Under the pieces are notes generated by a model. It was not told the origin of the DNA and did no database searches. It was given only the letters and a program-made list of their open reading frames with translations. Positions 62,550 through 64,000 of a stretch of 64,000 nt of DNA are shown here, in pieces. Source of the DNA: Sipunculus nudus (taxonomy: Eukaryota; Annelida; Sipuncula; Golfingiida; Sipunculidae). The translations under genes were made by a program, and so were the position numbers. Within the stretch, counting starts at the first letter, position 1, and each line of letters opens with the position of its first letter. The stretch lies in NCBI GenBank assembly GCA_026874595.1, contig CM049317.1, positions 50,680,401-50,744,400 of the forward strand. The letters are read 5' to 3'.

Positions 62550-62678
62550 TAATAATGGAACATGAATACACAGAAAAGTCGGTTCACTGCTGATGGGAAT
62601 CGATCCCATAACCTTCCGATTGCCGATTGTTCAAATTCTATATACATGCATGGCTAGGCCATATCTTACATCTCCCTA

Positions 62679-62680
<2 letters not shown>

Positions 62681-62749
<69 letters not shown>
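62681..62749. repeat. (TA)n(GA)n compound microsatellite
   Basis: TA tract passing directly into a GA tract of about 34 bp. Confidence 0.95.
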
Positions 62750-62752
<3 letters not shown>

Positions 62753-62934
62753 TGTACATATATTGATTAAATTAAAAGAATTCACGTCCACAGCGGGGAT
62801 TATTCGGAACAAGTGTCCTGTCTGGTATGTGTTAGGCAACAATCAATGCCTTTCCCTTCTCGTATCGTACGTCGATGCTCTCTGTCTACACGGCGTCTCC
62901 CTTTGAAGATCTTACGGACATGTCCGTGTGATGG

Positions 62935-63165
62935 TCCGTCAACCAGTTTGATCTCGGTACATTTTCCATCTGTTCCGTGAGTATTCCAGCAAGTTGTGTG
63001 ATGTCGACTTTCTCACAGTCCTTATATCACCTCTTGGGGTTCGCTTGATGTCATACGGCTTCTGAAAGTGCGACACGAGTAGATGTTTATCCGCTCGTGG
63101 CTCATCAATTCGTTTGATATGCCCTGTCCATAGCATCTGTGACACTAAGTTCTTGGCCTTGATAT
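62935..63165 (-). other. Possible decayed retrotransposon coding fragment
   Basis: A minus-strand frame has an LWTGHIKRID segment followed by basic residues. This recalls the W-GH-R motif in the C-terminal region of several LINE polyproteins. The match is short and has no flanking confirmation, so the call is tentative. Confidence 0.2.
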
Positions 63166-63514
63166 TGGGTCTTGTAAAATCCTAGCCTCCTGTTTCTGAA
63201 TGCCTAGGATTGATCCCAGGGGAGAATAAGTGGGAACTTACTGACAATAAAATCTCGAAAATAAAGCATTTTGCGCTTAAGAGCTCTGAAATTGCCCAAG
63301 GGTGCAATTTTACACGCGTAATTCTTTAAATATTTTAATGCCCTTCCTCCAAGTTAATTGTTCTAACTATAATTGCCTGCCTCCCTATTTTAAATTACTC
63401 TCTCCGCCCCTGTCTTCAGCTTCGTTCTGAGTCTATATATATATTGCACGATGTATGTAGCTTGGCCTCAAGCCTTCAGTACGTGTAAGCGTGGACACGT
63501 ACACGCAGGATTTA

Positions 63515-63970
63515 TGTGAAGAAGTCGAGTCCGCCCTACCCGAGTCCGAACTCAAGTCCAAGGCCAGAACACTCATGTCCAAGTTCAACTTCGAGTCCTT
63601 GAGGTTCGAGTCAAAGCCCACCATCTTCGAGTCTAAGTCCTCTGGAACCCGAGTGCAAGTCCATGTCCGAGTCCAATACAGAAATCCTCAAAAAGCAATA
63701 AAAAATGAAAATGTCAGTTTATCGTGTATACGTTAAAGTTAGTTTACATATGCTATTACTGTTATGGTTAATTACATTAAGCTCCTGTTGCAGAGCTAAA
63801 GCCTGGAATATACAGTAATATTATTTTGAAATATTCTGTTAGTATTTCACACATGCCTTAATAGAAGTCCTTATAATATTTGAGTTCTACCCTTCGTCAG
63901 AGAACAAGTCCGAGTCCAGGACTCTCGAGTCCAAGTTCGAGTCCAAGTCGCTGAAGAAGTAGACTCAAGT
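63515..63970 (+). repeat. GACTCG-type repeat element, copy 3
   Basis: Two segments dense in GAGTCC/AAGTCC words (63520-63680 and 63900-63985) flank a core (63690-63850) with TTATCGTGTATACGTTAAA and TTGCAGAGCTAAAG. These correspond to words on the minus strand at 51700-51900. The 81-codon frame over it is a by-product of the hexamer repetition. Confidence 0.55.
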
Positions 63971-64000
63971 CTGGAATCGAGTCCTACACCACTGCACGCA

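Larger units (their letters stand above)
60741..63480. other. Intergenic, rich in simple sequence
   Basis: Contains (TA)n tracts (see separate entries), a C-run near 61610-61618, and a possible tRNA-like fragment at 62583-62650 whose minus strand has GGATCGATTCCC. No supported gene. Confidence 0.4.

Overview
This is a eukaryotic, AT-rich, gene-poor genomic window, most likely from a lophotrochozoan and probably a bivalve or other mollusc. The reasons are a single-exon FMRFamide-receptor-like peptide GPCR, 155-160 bp core-repeat elements resembling the bivalve pearl/Biv160 family, tRNA-derived SINEs of molluscan type, an L1/Tx1-like LINE and many long (TA)n, (GA)n, (CA)n and poly-C/G tracts. 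The taxon is inferred from repeat style and one protein, not from a database match.

Layout. 1-1.9 kb: no gene. 1.96-4.79 kb: two LTR-bearing miniature retroelements (TRIM loci A and B), the second nested in a pearl-like array. 5-20.5 kb: intergenic DNA with diverged dispersed repeats. 20.58-21.59 kb: the only convincing host gene, a 335-residue rhodopsin-class receptor. 22-28 kb: microsatellites and intergenic DNA. 28.4-28.8 kb: TRIM locus C. 29.4-31.9 kb: a second pearl-like array in the opposite orientation. 32-33.4 kb: SINE-like pieces. 33.46-35.77 kb: two near-identical copies of a ~955 bp sequence, inverted and circularly permuted. 36.83-47.85 kb: a 29-bp minisatellite split by a full-length LINE, which is itself split by a 1.55 kb DNA transposon. 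48.4-49.1 kb: a pentanucleotide repeat and TRIM locus D. 49-64 kb: SINEs, GACTCG-type repeats, microsatellites and intergenic DNA.

The most interesting system is the TRIM family. Four loci (nine LTRs) in one window share about 156-bp LTRs with TG...CA ends. Each LTR carries a tRNA-like pol III promoter (box A and box B). A primer-binding site for tRNA-Pro lies just inside the 5' LTR, and a purine tract lies just before the 3' LTR. The internal segment is only about 120 bp and non-coding. Each locus is flanked by its own perfect 4-bp target duplication (CTCT, AAGG, ATAT, GACT). This resembles plant Cassandra, whose LTRs carry 5S rRNA, but with a tRNA-like sequence. The nesting also gives a relative chronology: pearl-like array before TRIM B, and minisatellite before LINE before DNA transposon.
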